Positions 42,985-52,478 are shown, numbered from the stretch's first letter. The stretch: 64,000 nucleotides of DNA from Rhizobium sp. NXC24 (GCF_002944315.1 NZ_CP024314.1:248001-312000), one strand, 5' to 3'. The notes: generated by a model not told the origin, from the letters alone. A program made the numbers and translations.

Positions 42985-43341
42985 CTAGCGGCTGAACTTC
43001 AGATCCGGCTTGTCGCCATCCCAGGATTGGAGCCCGCCCGAAACCTCGCGGAATCTTAGACACTTCGTCCCCATCTTGCCGGAGAGGCACATCGCATCGC
43101 CCTTAACCGTCCAGGTGACGGAGAGCGCAAACGGCAGGGGGCCGCGTATGCTTCCGGTGCCATCCTTGTTGAGCGTGACTTTGAGCGTCTTGCCATCGGG
43201 CGCGTCGGCCATCCAGGGAGCTCCATCGGCAAGCATGGCAGCGGCCCTTTGGGCCGGAAGATAAGGCTGCCCTTCCGTCGCGCATGCGGGGTTTGAAGCA
43301 AAAATTACGGCGATTGCCGCAAGCTTCAGATGCATCTTCAT
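42985..43341 (-). CDS. Small secreted hypothetical protein
   Basis: The 118-residue precursor starts MKMHLKLAAIAVIFASNPAC with a signal peptide probably cut after ACA. The mature part has repeated polar strands (LKVTLNKDGTGSIRGPLP, SVTWTVKGDAMCLSGKMGTK) with two cysteines that could pair. It looks like a small periplasmic beta-protein of the kind annotated as hypothetical in rhizobia. It ends 30 bp after the convergent lysR gene and lies 70 bp downstream of the DUF3313 lipoprotein gene on the same strand, so co-transcription with it is possible. Confidence 0.75.
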   Translation of the reverse strand: MKMHLKLAAIAVIFASNPACATEGQPYLPAQRAAAMLADGAPWMADAPDGKTLKVTLNKDGTGSIRGPLPFALSVTWTVKGDAMCLSGKMGTKCLRFREVSGGLQSWDGDKPDLKFSR

Positions 43342-43411
43342 GGTCGATATCCTTTCCTTGTTCTATTCGTTTGGAGCCTTGTAGGCTCATGCTGAGGGGC
43401 AGTGGCAACGT

Positions 43412-44254
43412 CTACTGCGAAGCGGCCGCTCCTTTGTCGCTCCAGCCCGGCGGTAGGCCCAACTGGCCGGCGACCGCTCCCGTGATGCCGGGGGAAGATC
43501 CGAACGCCTTGCAGGCGTCGTATTTCGGAGCGCCACCGAGCGATGCCTTTATCTTTTGCATCGACGGCATGGTCGGCGTTCCCTTGAATGGATCGCGGCC
43601 CTTGACCAGCATGCGGCTGAAGTCGCCGCCGAATGCGGAGGAGAGGGAGTAGGCATCCCCGACTGTGGAAATGCGCGCCCTTGTCGTCAGCATGTTCGCC
43701 CCGCGCGACCAAAGCATCGCCGCCTTCTGCGCCCCGTCCTGACCGACCGCTTCCGCTTCGACGGACAGTCCGCCGAGACCGATTGGAATCCTTGGAATTG
43801 GGACGGCGAGCGCGACCGATGCGCCGAGCGATGCGACGGCGGATGTTGCCGCGGCCGTCCTATTTGTTGGAACGATATCGGTGACCCTGGCATGAACCAC
43901 GAGATCCGCCGGATGGTTGGCAGCCACGATCTGAAAGCGGTCACTGAGGCCGACGCAAAGGGCGCGGTCTATGGCGTTGGTGACAAGCGCAAGCCCTTTC
44001 GGGTCCAATGCTCCGCTGTTGCCGAGCTGTGCCGATGTCGGCATGATACGTACCGTGCGTGCCTTGAGAACTGACGCTGGGTCCACCCGCAGCTTTGCTT
44101 TGGTCAGCGAACCTCCCGATGCCGCCATATCCGTATAAGAACTGAGAGAAGTACCCTGGTGCAGGGGCACGTTCGCACAAGAGGGAAGTATTGCAAGCGC
44201 AGCGACGGCTAAGGTTTGTCGGCGGACGTCAGCAAGCCTAAGGCAAAAACTCAT
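43412..44254 (-). CDS. DUF3313 family outer-membrane lipoprotein
   Basis: The 280-residue precursor has a basic N-terminus and a lipobox (LAILPSC) for lipid attachment. The mature part resembles DUF3313: SSYTDMAASGGSLTKAKLRV, a middle region GLSDRFQIVAANHPADLVVH and a Gly/Ala-rich section SAVASLGASVALAVPIPRIP. The C-terminal 60 residues are proline- and glycine-containing. Function is unknown. Its upstream region carries the same GTAAA-like repeat as the outer-membrane factor and two-component promoters, which ties it to the efflux/envelope regulon. Confidence 0.78.
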   Translation of the reverse strand: MSFCLRLADVRRQTLAVAALAILPSCANVPLHQGTSLSSYTDMAASGGSLTKAKLRVDPASVLKARTVRIMPTSAQLGNSGALDPKGLALVTNAIDRALCVGLSDRFQIVAANHPADLVVHARVTDIVPTNRTAAATSAVASLGASVALAVPIPRIPIGLGGLSVEAEAVGQDGAQKAAMLWSRGANMLTTRARISTVGDAYSLSSAFGGDFSRMLVKGRDPFKGTPTMPSMQKIKASLGGAPKYDACKAFGSSPGITGAVAGQLGLPPGWSDKGAAASQ

Positions 44255-44304
44255 GTGGCAAATCTTCTGAACGGGGATCGTGGCCGAGCTTTAGCAATGC
44301 CGGC

Positions 44305-44340
44305 GTTAATGGCCGTAAAGGCGGTGTAAAGTTGGGTAAA
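44305..44340. promoter_or_regulatory. CpxR-like operator upstream of the DUF3313 gene
   Basis: Four direct half-sites GTTAA, GTAAA, GTAAA, GTAAA start at 44305, 44315, 44326 and 44336 (steps 10, 11, 10). The pattern fits tandem GTAAA-N5-GTAAA boxes of CpxR/OmpR-type regulators. The same layout occurs at 46009 and, inverted, at 48131. It lies 51 bp upstream of the minus-strand start at 44254. Confidence 0.8.
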
Positions 44341-44474
44341 ACTGAGAGCGGTCTTTCCGGGGGCAGGATGGGGCCCGATCCATTGCCGCCTGAGCACGGC
44401 AGATCGCCCCGCTATGGGATAGCGTCGGCACGACGGCTAAATACTCAAGCGTTTACTTCAATCGCCATTGCTAC

Positions 44475-45905
44475 TCATGGTGCCGCTGCCGGCGCTGCTG
44501 AGTTCAACGTCGCTTCTTGAGAACGATAACCCGCACCTATGGCGACGTGGAGGTCGACATAGTCCTTGGCAAGCGTCTGAATGGCTTCCGCAAGACTTGC
44601 CTGCGCATCGGAAACGTCACGCTGCGAAGTCAGGACGTCGAGCAATGAGGATGCCCCATCTTTGTAACTCGTGGTCGAAAGCCGCAGGGATTCCCGCGCC
44701 GTCTTGACCTGATTGCGCAGCGCTGCCTCAGCCTGTGCATCGCGATGAATGGCAGAAAGAGCGTTTTCCACGTCTTCCGCCGCACTGTTCACTGTATCCT
44801 TCCAGGCTAGATACGCTGTTTTGGCCTTGGATCTTGTGCTGTCGACATCGGCACGCAGACTTCCACCATCGAAGATCGGCAGGTCAAGGGTAGGGCCGAA
44901 GGACCAGCTTGTCAGGCTTCCGGCATTGCTTGCCGTCGAGCCGACCCGGCTTGGAGAGATCGAGCCGGACAGGGAGATGGACGGATAAAGCTTAGTCTCG
45001 GCAACGCCGATATTGGCAACGGCCTCCGCCAATTCGCGCTCGGCCTTTCGTATGTCGGGACGATTGCGGATCAGATCGGCCGGAACGCCGGCTTGTATCG
45101 TGCCGTTGAATACCGGCTGCGCGGCAGCCTTACGCAGCTCCGCCTTCATCGTCGATGCCGGCATATTGAGCAATGTCGCTATATGATGGACTTCGCCGTT
45201 GAAGCTGTTTTCAAGGCCGGGGATCTCCGAGCGCGTCGATTGCACCAAACCCTCGGCCTGGACGACGTCGAGACGAGAAGCGGCGCCGGCACTCGATTGT
45301 TGCTTGGTAAGGTCATATGTCTCGAGCCGGGATTTCAGGTTCGCGTTGGAAAGCGCGATGCGCTCTTGGTAATAGCGTGCATCGATGTAGCTCGACACAA
45401 TATCCTTCATTACGGAGAGTTTCTCGTCATCAGCAGAAGCGTAGGCTGCATCCAAAGCGGCGCGTGCGCTCTCCGTCGCGCGACGGTACCGGCCGAATAG
45501 ATCGAGCAGCCATGAGGCGCTGGCCTCGCCGGTGGTTGTGTTGGTGGTGCCTGTGGTCGTGCGCAGCGAACCTTTTTCACCCGAAACCGTATGCGATGCG
45601 CTGAGGTCGAGGCTCGGTAATCCGCCAGCGCCGGCGGTGACGACATTTGCGGAGGCCTGATTGATTTCCTCCAATGCTTGCTGCACATCGAGGTTGCGGG
45701 ACAAGCCGCGTGCCACCAGACTGTCGAGCTGCTTGTCGCGATAGGCTGTCCACCACCGGGTCGTTGAAACATCGTTATTGCTCTTGGCTCCCCCTTCCGT
45801 GAACTTTGCCGGAAGCGGCATCTGCGGGGGGACATGATCCGGACCGCTCACGCATCCTGCCAGCATAAGCAGCAACGCCAGTGAGGAATAACGCAGGGAT
45901 ATCAT
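44475..45905 (-). CDS. RND efflux outer-membrane factor (NodT/OprM family lipoprotein)
   Basis: The 476-residue precursor starts MISLRYSSLALLLMLAGCVS, a lipoprotein signal. The two outer-membrane-factor repeats are visible (LVARGLSRNLDVQQALEEIN and LLNMPASTMKAELRK, then RPDIRKAERELAEAVANIGV, and SYKDGASSLLDVLTSQRDVS). It forms the trimeric outer-membrane channel for the RND pump encoded at 49323. It is encoded on the minus strand, about 2.3 kb from the pump across the two-component genes, and has its own copy of the shared operator. Confidence 0.92.
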   Translation of the reverse strand: MISLRYSSLALLLMLAGCVSGPDHVPPQMPLPAKFTEGGAKSNNDVSTTRWWTAYRDKQLDSLVARGLSRNLDVQQALEEINQASANVVTAGAGGLPSLDLSASHTVSGEKGSLRTTTGTTNTTTGEASASWLLDLFGRYRRATESARAALDAAYASADDEKLSVMKDIVSSYIDARYYQERIALSNANLKSRLETYDLTKQQSSAGAASRLDVVQAEGLVQSTRSEIPGLENSFNGEVHHIATLLNMPASTMKAELRKAAAQPVFNGTIQAGVPADLIRNRPDIRKAERELAEAVANIGVAETKLYPSISLSGSISPSRVGSTASNAGSLTSWSFGPTLDLPIFDGGSLRADVDSTRSKAKTAYLAWKDTVNSAAEDVENALSAIHRDAQAEAALRNQVKTARESLRLSTTSYKDGASSLLDVLTSQRDVSDAQASLAEAIQTLAKDYVDLHVAIGAGYRSQEATLNSAAPAAAP

Positions 45906-46008
45906 TCAATTTCTTCCTGTGTGGCAGACGAAAGAGCGCTTCGTCGAAGGAGGGCATTTGATGGAATCCCCGGAACAGGGATCGCGGCCCAGCTGTAGCC
46001 ACGCCAGC

Positions 46009-46044
46009 GTTAATGGCCGTTAAGACAGTGTAAAATTGGGTAAA
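46009..46044. promoter_or_regulatory. CpxR-like operator upstream of the outer-membrane factor gene
   Basis: Half-sites GTTAA, GTTAA, GTAAA, GTAAA start at 46009, 46019, 46030 and 46040, the same 10-11-10 spacing as at 44305. The surrounding 60 bases are also similar to those at 44305 (GAACAGGGATCGCGGCC versus GAACGGGGATCGTGGCC), as if the promoter had been duplicated. It lies about 104 bp upstream of the start at 45905. Confidence 0.8.
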
Positions 46045-46089
46045 GACACGCGCGGCTGTGGCGCCATGCGCCCTGAAGGTCGAGCCGGA

Positions 46090-47379
46090 TCAGGCGCGAT
46101 CGCTTGTCGGGCCAAACATCGCCGGGCGCCGGGGGATTTCAAGGGTGAGAGCCAGACCGCCGGCTGCCGGCAGCGACGCGGCGACCCGCCCGCCGTGACG
46201 CTCGACCGCCTGCCTGGTGATCGCAAGCCCGAGGCCATATCCACCTTCCGGCACGGCGTCGTCGCCACGGGAGAACGGCTGGAAAATGCGTTCGAGCTCA
46301 TCTCGCCCGACACCCGGCCCTTGATCCGTCACGCGGATCTTAAGGAGGTCCGCCGTCGTCTCGCAGGACACCGAGATGCTCGAATGCGGGGCGGTATATT
46401 TGACCGCATTACGAATGACGTTTTCGAGAGCCCTATAGATCAGCTCGCCTTCGACTTCGGCCAGGAATATGCCGCCGACATTGGAGGTGATCGAGACCTC
46501 CCGTGCTTGAGCTTCGAATGCCGCATCGCCCAGGATCTCGTTCAACAGCTCGATGACATCAAGGGATTGCGTTTTCAGAGGCAGGCTGGCTCCGGCGGTC
46601 AGGCGGGCAAGCGTCAGGATTTCGCCTACCAGCACGTCGAGCCGTTCGACCTCACGATCCATGCGGTCCAGCATGAGGTCGAGTTTCGCCGGGTTCTGCC
46701 GAAGCACGCCCACGGCGGCCTGCAGGCGGGACAGGGGCGAACGCAGCTCATGGGATACGTCATGAAACAGCCGCTGCTGCGCGTCCTGGAGTTCCTGCAG
46801 CCGCGCGGCGCTGGAATCGAAATCATGCGCGAGCGCCGTGACCTCGTCCTTTCGGCCAGCCATCTTGTCTCCGATGCGGAAGTCAAAGCGGCCATGGGCG
46901 AGCGCACTCAGGCCGTCACGCAGATGAACGACCGGGCGAATGAGATATCGGGCGAGCGCGCCCGCCGATATCGTGGCCGAAATCAGGATCGTGATCCATG
47001 GCATCAAGGGAGCCAAGGTCTCCAAGCTGAAACTGATCGGAGTTGACAACGAAATGCGATAGCAAACCCCGTCTCTCAAGACGGATCTCGTATCGGCCGT
47101 TTTCTCCTGTGTGCAGGCGTTGGCGTCGGCGACCTTGGAAAGGGTCAGGCCGAGCGGTCGCGTCTTTTCACTCATGCGCACGAAATGCGCGGCCGCGTCT
47201 TCGCCGTCCTGAACCAGAACGTTCTCAGTCAGGTTCAGCACCAGCGTCCGGCGTTCCTCCTCAAGTTCCTTGGCGAAGGGCACCGCCTGAAGCAGCTTGA
47301 CGATAATGATGATGACCGCGACGGTTGTCGCCAGGGTCAGCCAGATGATTGTGAAGAACTTCCAGAAAAGCCGGGGCAT
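46090..47379 (-). CDS. Sensor histidine kinase (CpxA-like)
   Basis: The 429-residue protein starts MPRLFWKFFTIIWLTLATTV with the first membrane helix, has a periplasmic loop of roughly 100 residues, a second helix (PWITILISATISAGALARYL), a HAMP linker, and the kinase core: H-box FHDVSHELRSPLSRLQ, N-box NVIRNAVKY, G1 TDQGPGVGRDE and G2 GGYGLGLAI. ATG 47379 lies 2 bp after the response-regulator stop. It probably senses envelope stress or pump substrates and phosphorylates the partner regulator. Confidence 0.92.
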   Translation of the reverse strand: MPRLFWKFFTIIWLTLATTVAVIIIIVKLLQAVPFAKELEEERRTLVLNLTENVLVQDGEDAAAHFVRMSEKTRPLGLTLSKVADANACTQEKTADTRSVLRDGVCYRISLSTPISFSLETLAPLMPWITILISATISAGALARYLIRPVVHLRDGLSALAHGRFDFRIGDKMAGRKDEVTALAHDFDSSAARLQELQDAQQRLFHDVSHELRSPLSRLQAAVGVLRQNPAKLDLMLDRMDREVERLDVLVGEILTLARLTAGASLPLKTQSLDVIELLNEILGDAAFEAQAREVSITSNVGGIFLAEVEGELIYRALENVIRNAVKYTAPHSSISVSCETTADLLKIRVTDQGPGVGRDELERIFQPFSRGDDAVPEGGYGLGLAITRQAVERHGGRVAASLPAAGGLALTLEIPRRPAMFGPTSDRA

Positions 47380-47381
47380 GG

Positions 47382-48068
47382 TCAGTCCACGAGAAGTTGA
47401 TAGCCCTGGCCCCGGACAGACTGTATCCAGGATTGCCCGTCCTCTCTGAGCCCGAGTTTCTGACGAACGCTGCTGATATGGACGTCGATGCGGCGATCGA
47501 ACGGCGTGAGCGGCTTTCCGAAGGCGCGCTTCGAGATGTCCTGCTTCGACACGAGTTGGCCAGCGCTGCGGGCAAGGACTTCGAGCAGGCTGAATTCGGT
47601 GCCGGTCAGTTCCAACGTCTCGCCGCGCCATTCAGCGGTGCGGCTGCCCGGATGGATCACGAGCTGGCCAGCCCTCAGCGTATCGGTCGATGCGCCGGCC
47701 GCCGGCTGTCCCGCCCGGCGCAGGATCGCCCGCAGCCGGGCCGCAAGTTCGCCCGGCGAGCAGGGCTTCGGCACATAATCGTCGGCGCCGAGGTTCAGAC
47801 CGGATATGCGATCGATGTCATCGCCTCTTGCCGTCAGCATCAACACGGGAACCTGGCTCAATTTTCTGATGCGTTGTAGAACTTCTATCCCGTTCATGCG
47901 CGGCATCATGATATCGAGCACGATGATATCGACCGTATTGCCGGCGGCGGCGGCAATAGCCGCGCGACCATCCGTGTCTGTTGCGACGTCATATCCTTCC
48001 TCGGCCAGATATTCCTGCAGAAGCGTCGTCAGCTCGACATCGTCGTCGATGAGGAGAACCTTGTTCAT
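47382..48068 (-). CDS. OmpR/CpxR-type response regulator
   Basis: The 228-residue protein has a receiver domain (VLLIDDDVELTTLLQEYL, phospho-Asp in IVLDIMMPRMNG, Thr in LMLTARGDD, Lys in YVPKPCSPGE) and a winged-helix output domain (ELTGTEFSLLEVLARSAG, DRRIDVHISSVRQKLGL). It is the first gene of a two-gene transcript with the kinase. The predicted recognition of tandem GTAAA-like sites fits the shared repeats found at 44305, 46009 and 48131. It is divergent from the RND adaptor gene, with one repeat between them. Confidence 0.94.
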   Translation of the reverse strand: MNKVLLIDDDVELTTLLQEYLAEEGYDVATDTDGRAAIAAAAGNTVDIIVLDIMMPRMNGIEVLQRIRKLSQVPVLMLTARGDDIDRISGLNLGADDYVPKPCSPGELAARLRAILRRAGQPAAGASTDTLRAGQLVIHPGSRTAEWRGETLELTGTEFSLLEVLARSAGQLVSKQDISKRAFGKPLTPFDRRIDVHISSVRQKLGLREDGQSWIQSVRGQGYQLLVD

Positions 48069-48130
48069 TCACGTCGTCCGTCATTCCTATCTGTCATCCA
48101 TACAATACAAATGCGAATGCGGGGCCAAGT

Positions 48131-48166
48131 TTTACCCAGCTTAACACTAACTTGACCGCACTTAAC
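48131..48166. promoter_or_regulatory. CpxR-like operator between the two-component and RND promoters
   Basis: On the plus strand TTTAC, TTAAC, TTGAC and TTAAC start at 48131, 48141, 48152 and 48162; on the minus strand these read as GTxAA half-sites with the same 10-11-10 phasing as the two other copies. It lies in the gap between the divergent response-regulator and adaptor genes, giving autoregulation and pump control from one site. Confidence 0.78.
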
Positions 48167-48225
48167 GTTCGTCCGGCTACTGATCGACGTGGGGCATTGG
48201 TCGCGCGGCAGGAATAGCCGTGCCC

Positions 48226-49323
48226 ATGCCAGACTTGCCAAGGAATGCATCGTTGAAAAAGCCGTTCATGACATTCGCCACCGCGCTCGTTGCGGCGGCG
48301 CTTCTGTTTCACAGCAATGCCGTAGCCGAACAGGCCGCCGCACCTGCTCTCACCGTCTCTCTGACAGCGCCGGCAAAACGGGACTGGCCGGAAACCGTTC
48401 CCGCGAGCGGCTGGCTGAAGCCGTGGCAGGAAGCGATCATCGCCTCCGAGACGAGCGGCCTGCGCATAACCGACGTCCTGGTCGATGTCGGCTCCGTGGT
48501 TACGAAGGGGCAGACGCTGGCCCGGCTTTCGCAGGAGAGTGTGCTAGCAGACCTTCGCAAGCAGGAGGCGGCTGTCGTGACCGCCAAGGCAAATCTGACG
48601 AAGGCCAAGGCGAATGCGGATCGGGCGCGGCAGCTCAGTTCGTCCGGGGCTCTCTCCGACGAGAAAATCACTGAATATTTCGCCGACGAGCAGACGGCGA
48701 CGGCAAGCCTGGCATCCGAGGAAGCCGCGCTCGACAGCGAAAAGATCAAGCTCGGGCAGACGACCATCACCGCCGTCGATGATGGCCTCATAACCTCGCG
48801 TTCCGCCAACCTCGGCGCCGTCGTCTCAACCGGCACCGAGCTGTTCCGCATGGTCCGTCAGCAGCGTGTCGAATGGCAGGCCGAAGTATCGGCGCGCTAT
48901 CTGCCGCGGATTTCCGAAGGCTTGAGCGTTGCGATCAACGGGCCGGATGGGCATGCCATCGAAGGCAAGGTGAGGCTTGTCGGGCCTTCGGTCAGTACCG
49001 ACACGAGCCGGACAATCGTCTATGTCGCGCTTCCAGCCGATGCCCGTCCGCGCACCGGCCTTTACGTCACGGGCAACATCGAATTGCAGACCACGCCGGC
49101 TCTGACCGTGCCCGAAACGGCGATCGTGTTCCGGGACGGCATCAGCTACGTCTTCGCGGCAGGCGAGGACAACCGGGTGCGCAGGGTTCGGGTGGAAACC
49201 GGCCGTCGCAACGATGGCGAGGTGGAAATCATCTCCGGCATAGATGCCTCGTCGAAGGTCGTGACCTCGGGCGGTGCCTTTCTGTCGGACAATGACCTCG
49301 TGAAGATTGCGGAGAAAAACTGA
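48226..49323 (+). CDS. RND efflux periplasmic adaptor (membrane fusion protein)
   Basis: The protein has up to 365 residues. It has a barrel-sandwich/lipoyl region (IASETSGLRITDVLVDVGSV), an alpha hairpin (ATASLASEEAALDSEKIK), and a beta-barrel (IVYVALPADARPRTGLYVTG). The start is uncertain: ATG 48226 is used here, but a TTG at 48253 has AAGGA at ideal spacing and would begin a clean signal peptide (LKKPFMTFATALVAAALLFH). It bridges the inner-membrane pump, whose start overlaps its stop by one base, to the outer-membrane factor. Confidence 0.9.
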   Translation: MPDLPRNASLKKPFMTFATALVAAALLFHSNAVAEQAAAPALTVSLTAPAKRDWPETVPASGWLKPWQEAIIASETSGLRITDVLVDVGSVVTKGQTLARLSQESVLADLRKQEAAVVTAKANLTKAKANADRARQLSSSGALSDEKITEYFADEQTATASLASEEAALDSEKIKLGQTTITAVDDGLITSRSANLGAVVSTGTELFRMVRQQRVEWQAEVSARYLPRISEGLSVAINGPDGHAIEGKVRLVGPSVSTDTSRTIVYVALPADARPRTGLYVTGNIELQTTPALTVPETAIVFRDGISYVFAAGEDNRVRRVRVETGRRNDGEVEIISGIDASSKVVTSGGAFLSDNDLVKIAEKN

Positions 49324-52300
49324 TGAATTTCTCCGCCTTCTCGATCCGCAACCCTGTTCCGGCGATCCTGCTGTTCATCATGCTTGCCGCCGGCGGGCTG
49401 CTGGCCTTCAAGCATTTGCCGATTCAGAATTTCCCCGATATGGACCTTCCGACCATCAGCGTCACCGCCACGCTCGATGGTGCTGCGCCGACGCAGCTTG
49501 AGACGGAGGTAGCCCGCACCATCGAGGACAGTCTCGCCGCGCTGAGCTATCTCGACCATATCACCACGACGATCACTGACGGCACCGTCTCGATCAAGGT
49601 TTCCTTCAAGCTGGAGAAAGACAGCGAAGCGGCCCTCAACGAGGTCCGCAATGCCGTCGACAGCGTCAAGGCTGATCTGCCGTCGCAGATGGAAACGCCG
49701 AGCGTCACCAAGGTCACGGTACAGAGTTCCGCATTGGTCACCTATGCTGTCCGCTCAACCGCTCTCAACGAAACCGAACTGTCCTGGTTTGTCGACAATG
49801 ATCTGACCAAGGCGCTGCTGTCGGTGCCGGGTGTGGGGCAGGTCAACCGCATCGGTGGGATCGACCGCGAGGTTCATGTCGATCTCGATCCATCGACGAT
49901 GGCGTCGTTCGGGGTCACCGCTGCCACCGTCTCGGCGCAGTTGAAGGCCGTGCAGGCCGACACGTCCGGCGGCCTCGGCGAGATCGGCGGCTCTCGTCAG
50001 ACATTGCGTACGCTGGGCGCGCTGCCCTCTGTCGAGGCGTTGAAGGGACTCAGGATTCCCCTGGCCAATGGGCAGCAGGTTCGCCTCGACGACGTCGCAT
50101 CCGTCACCGACAGCTTCGCGGAGCGCTCTTCGATGGCCTATCTCGATGGCAAGCCGGTGATCGCGGTCGAAATCAAGCGTTCGAACGGGTTTTCGGACAG
50201 CGGTGTTGCGGCCGGCGTCGACGCTACGATCAAGACGTTCGCAGCCGCCCATGCCAATGCGCAGATCGATGAAGCCTACAGCACGATCGGACCGATTATC
50301 GATAATTATGACGGTTCGATGCACATGCTGTATGAGGGGGCGATCCTGGCGATCGTGGTCGTCTGGCTCTTCCTTCGGGACTGGCGCGCAACGATCCTCT
50401 CGGCGGTGGCGCTGCCTTTGTCGGTCATCCCGACCTTCCTGGTCATGTACCTGGCGGGCTTCAGCCTCAATATCGTCACCCTGTTGGCACTGTCGCTGGT
50501 GGTCGGAATCCTCGTTGACGACGCGATTGTCGAGATCGAAAACATTGCCCGCCACCTTCAAATGGGCAAGCGGCCGCTCGATGCTGCAATGGAGGCTGCC
50601 AACGAAATCGGCCTTGCGGTCATCGCGACCACCTTCACGCTGGTCGCCGTCTTCCTGCCGACGGCATTCATGAGTGGCATACCGGGCCTCATATTTCGCC
50701 AGTTCGGCATCACAGCCGCTGTTGCCGTCGTTGCCTCGCTTGTCGTTGCCCGTCTGCTCACCCCCATGATGGCGGCCTATTTCATGAAGGCTCATCCGTC
50801 GGAGCAGAAGGATGGCCGCATCATGCGCGTCTATATGGCTGTCGCGAAGGCTGCTCTCAATCACAGGAAGACCACGGTCGCCGTGACTGCCGTCGTCGTT
50901 GCGCTTTCACTTGCCACCATTCCCTTGCTGAAGTCCGGCTTCCTGCCTGCTTCCGACGATGCGCGCGCCCAGATCACGCTCACCATGCAGCCAGGCGCCA
51001 CCATCGAGCAGACGGATGCGATGACCAGAAAAGCCGCCGACATCGTCGGCAAGCTGCGTGATGTCACGCATGTCTTCTCCTCGGTCGGTTCGACATCCTC
51101 CGGCGGCGGCCCGGACACCAGCAGCACGAGCGATGTTGGCTCCGCAACGATCGTCGTCGTGCTGACGCCCATCGATGAGCGCGACCGCAAGCAGTCGGAA
51201 ATCGAAAACGATATCCGACAGGCGCTCTCCGTCCTCCCCGGAGTGCGTGTGGCGGTCGGTAGCGGCGGCAACGGCACCAAGCTCGATATCACCCTTGCCA
51301 GCGACGACGCCAATGCGCTCGACAGCGCAAGCACGGCGTTGGAGGAGCAACTGCGCACGCTGCAGGGCATCGGCGCGGTCACATCGACAGCGGCCAGGCA
51401 GGCGCCGGAAATTCAGATCACGCCCGATTTTGCCCGCGCCGCAGCGCTCGGCGTGACGTCGAATGCGATCGCCAGCGCCGTGCGCGTGGCGACGAACGGA
51501 GAATATTCTTCCGATCTGCCGAAGCTCAACCTGCCGCAGCGGCAAATCCCGATCGTCGTCCGCTTCTCGCCTGAGACGCGCACCAATCTCGATGGCATCA
51601 AGAACATGCGCGTCGCCGGCACCAACGGCAATGTCGATCTCGGATCGATTGCCGATATCCGCATCGGCGGCAGTCCTTCAGAGATCGACCGCATTGACCG
51701 CATGCGCAATGTCACCGTTTCCGTCGAACTCAACGGCCGCATCTTGGGCGACGTCAACCGTGAGGCGAAGGCGCTGCCGGCGCTCCAGCACCTGCCGCCG
51801 GGCGTCACGCTGGTGGAACAGGGCGAACTTCAGCGCAGCTCCGAGCTGTTCCAGAGCTTTGCCCTCGCAATGGCGATCGGCGTGTTCTGCATCTACGCCG
51901 TGCTGGTCCTGCTGTTCCACGATTTCCTGCAGCCGTTGACACTTCTGATGGCCCTGCCGCTCTCGCTCGGCGGTGCGCTGGTGCCACTTGTGGTAACCGG
52001 CACCAGTTTCTCGATGCCCGCCGTCATCGGCCTTCTCATGCTCATGGGCGTGGTGACGAAGAACTCCATTCTGCTCATCGAATACGCGATCATGTCGCGT
52101 CGCCAAGGCATGTCCCGATTCGATGCGCTCGTCGATGCCTGCCACAAGCGGGCGCGGCCGATCGTCATGACCACCATTGCCATGGCCTCGGGCATGCTGC
52201 CGGCTGCGCTCAGCCTGATGGGCGGAGATTCAAGTTTCCGGCAGCCAATGGCGATTGTGGTGATTGGCGGGGTGATGATGTCGACACTGCTCAGCCTCAT

Positions 52301-52478
52301 CGTCATCCCGGTCATCTTCACCTTCGTCGACGATCTGGAAAACGTCCTCAAACGGCTCCTGCGTTGGCTCGGGCTGAGTCATGAAAGTGCCGACGACGCG
52401 GCGCCACATGCTGCATCTAATGACCGGGAGGCGCTCGCCTTTAAACCCGATCAGAAGCAGGCACGCGGCCACAGATGA
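49323..52478 (+). CDS. RND multidrug efflux pump (HAE-1/AcrB-like permease)
   Basis: The 1051-residue protein has the RND layout: an N-terminal helix, two large periplasmic loops and twelve membrane helices. The proton-relay helix contains LLALSLVVGILVDDAIVEIE, the motif with paired Asp, and the second half repeats the fold (LLMLMGVVTKNSILLIEYAI). It drives substrate export by proton antiport. The stop-start overlap TGATG with the adaptor shows coupling. It is the central pump of this regulon; the substrates are not predictable. Confidence 0.95.
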   Translation: MNFSAFSIRNPVPAILLFIMLAAGGLLAFKHLPIQNFPDMDLPTISVTATLDGAAPTQLETEVARTIEDSLAALSYLDHITTTITDGTVSIKVSFKLEKDSEAALNEVRNAVDSVKADLPSQMETPSVTKVTVQSSALVTYAVRSTALNETELSWFVDNDLTKALLSVPGVGQVNRIGGIDREVHVDLDPSTMASFGVTAATVSAQLKAVQADTSGGLGEIGGSRQTLRTLGALPSVEALKGLRIPLANGQQVRLDDVASVTDSFAERSSMAYLDGKPVIAVEIKRSNGFSDSGVAAGVDATIKTFAAAHANAQIDEAYSTIGPIIDNYDGSMHMLYEGAILAIVVVWLFLRDWRATILSAVALPLSVIPTFLVMYLAGFSLNIVTLLALSLVVGILVDDAIVEIENIARHLQMGKRPLDAAMEAANEIGLAVIATTFTLVAVFLPTAFMSGIPGLIFRQFGITAAVAVVASLVVARLLTPMMAAYFMKAHPSEQKDGRIMRVYMAVAKAALNHRKTTVAVTAVVVALSLATIPLLKSGFLPASDDARAQITLTMQPGATIEQTDAMTRKAADIVGKLRDVTHVFSSVGSTSSGGGPDTSSTSDVGSATIVVVLTPIDERDRKQSEIENDIRQALSVLPGVRVAVGSGGNGTKLDITLASDDANALDSASTALEEQLRTLQGIGAVTSTAARQAPEIQITPDFARAAALGVTSNAIASAVRVATNGEYSSDLPKLNLPQRQIPIVVRFSPETRTNLDGIKNMRVAGTNGNVDLGSIADIRIGGSPSEIDRIDRMRNVTVSVELNGRILGDVNREAKALPALQHLPPGVTLVEQGELQRSSELFQSFALAMAIGVFCIYAVLVLLFHDFLQPLTLLMALPLSLGGALVPLVVTGTSFSMPAVIGLLMLMGVVTKNSILLIEYAIMSRRQGMSRFDALVDACHKRARPIVMTTIAMASGMLPAALSLMGGDSSFRQPMAIVVIGGVMMSTLLSLIVIPVIFTFVDDLENVLKRLLRWLGLSHESADDAAPHAASNDREALAFKPDQKQARGHR

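Noticed and set aside
49755..50864. Minus-strand open frame of about 370 codons inside the RND pump gene
   Set aside because: It is antisense to conserved pump sequence, with a composition typical of shadow frames.
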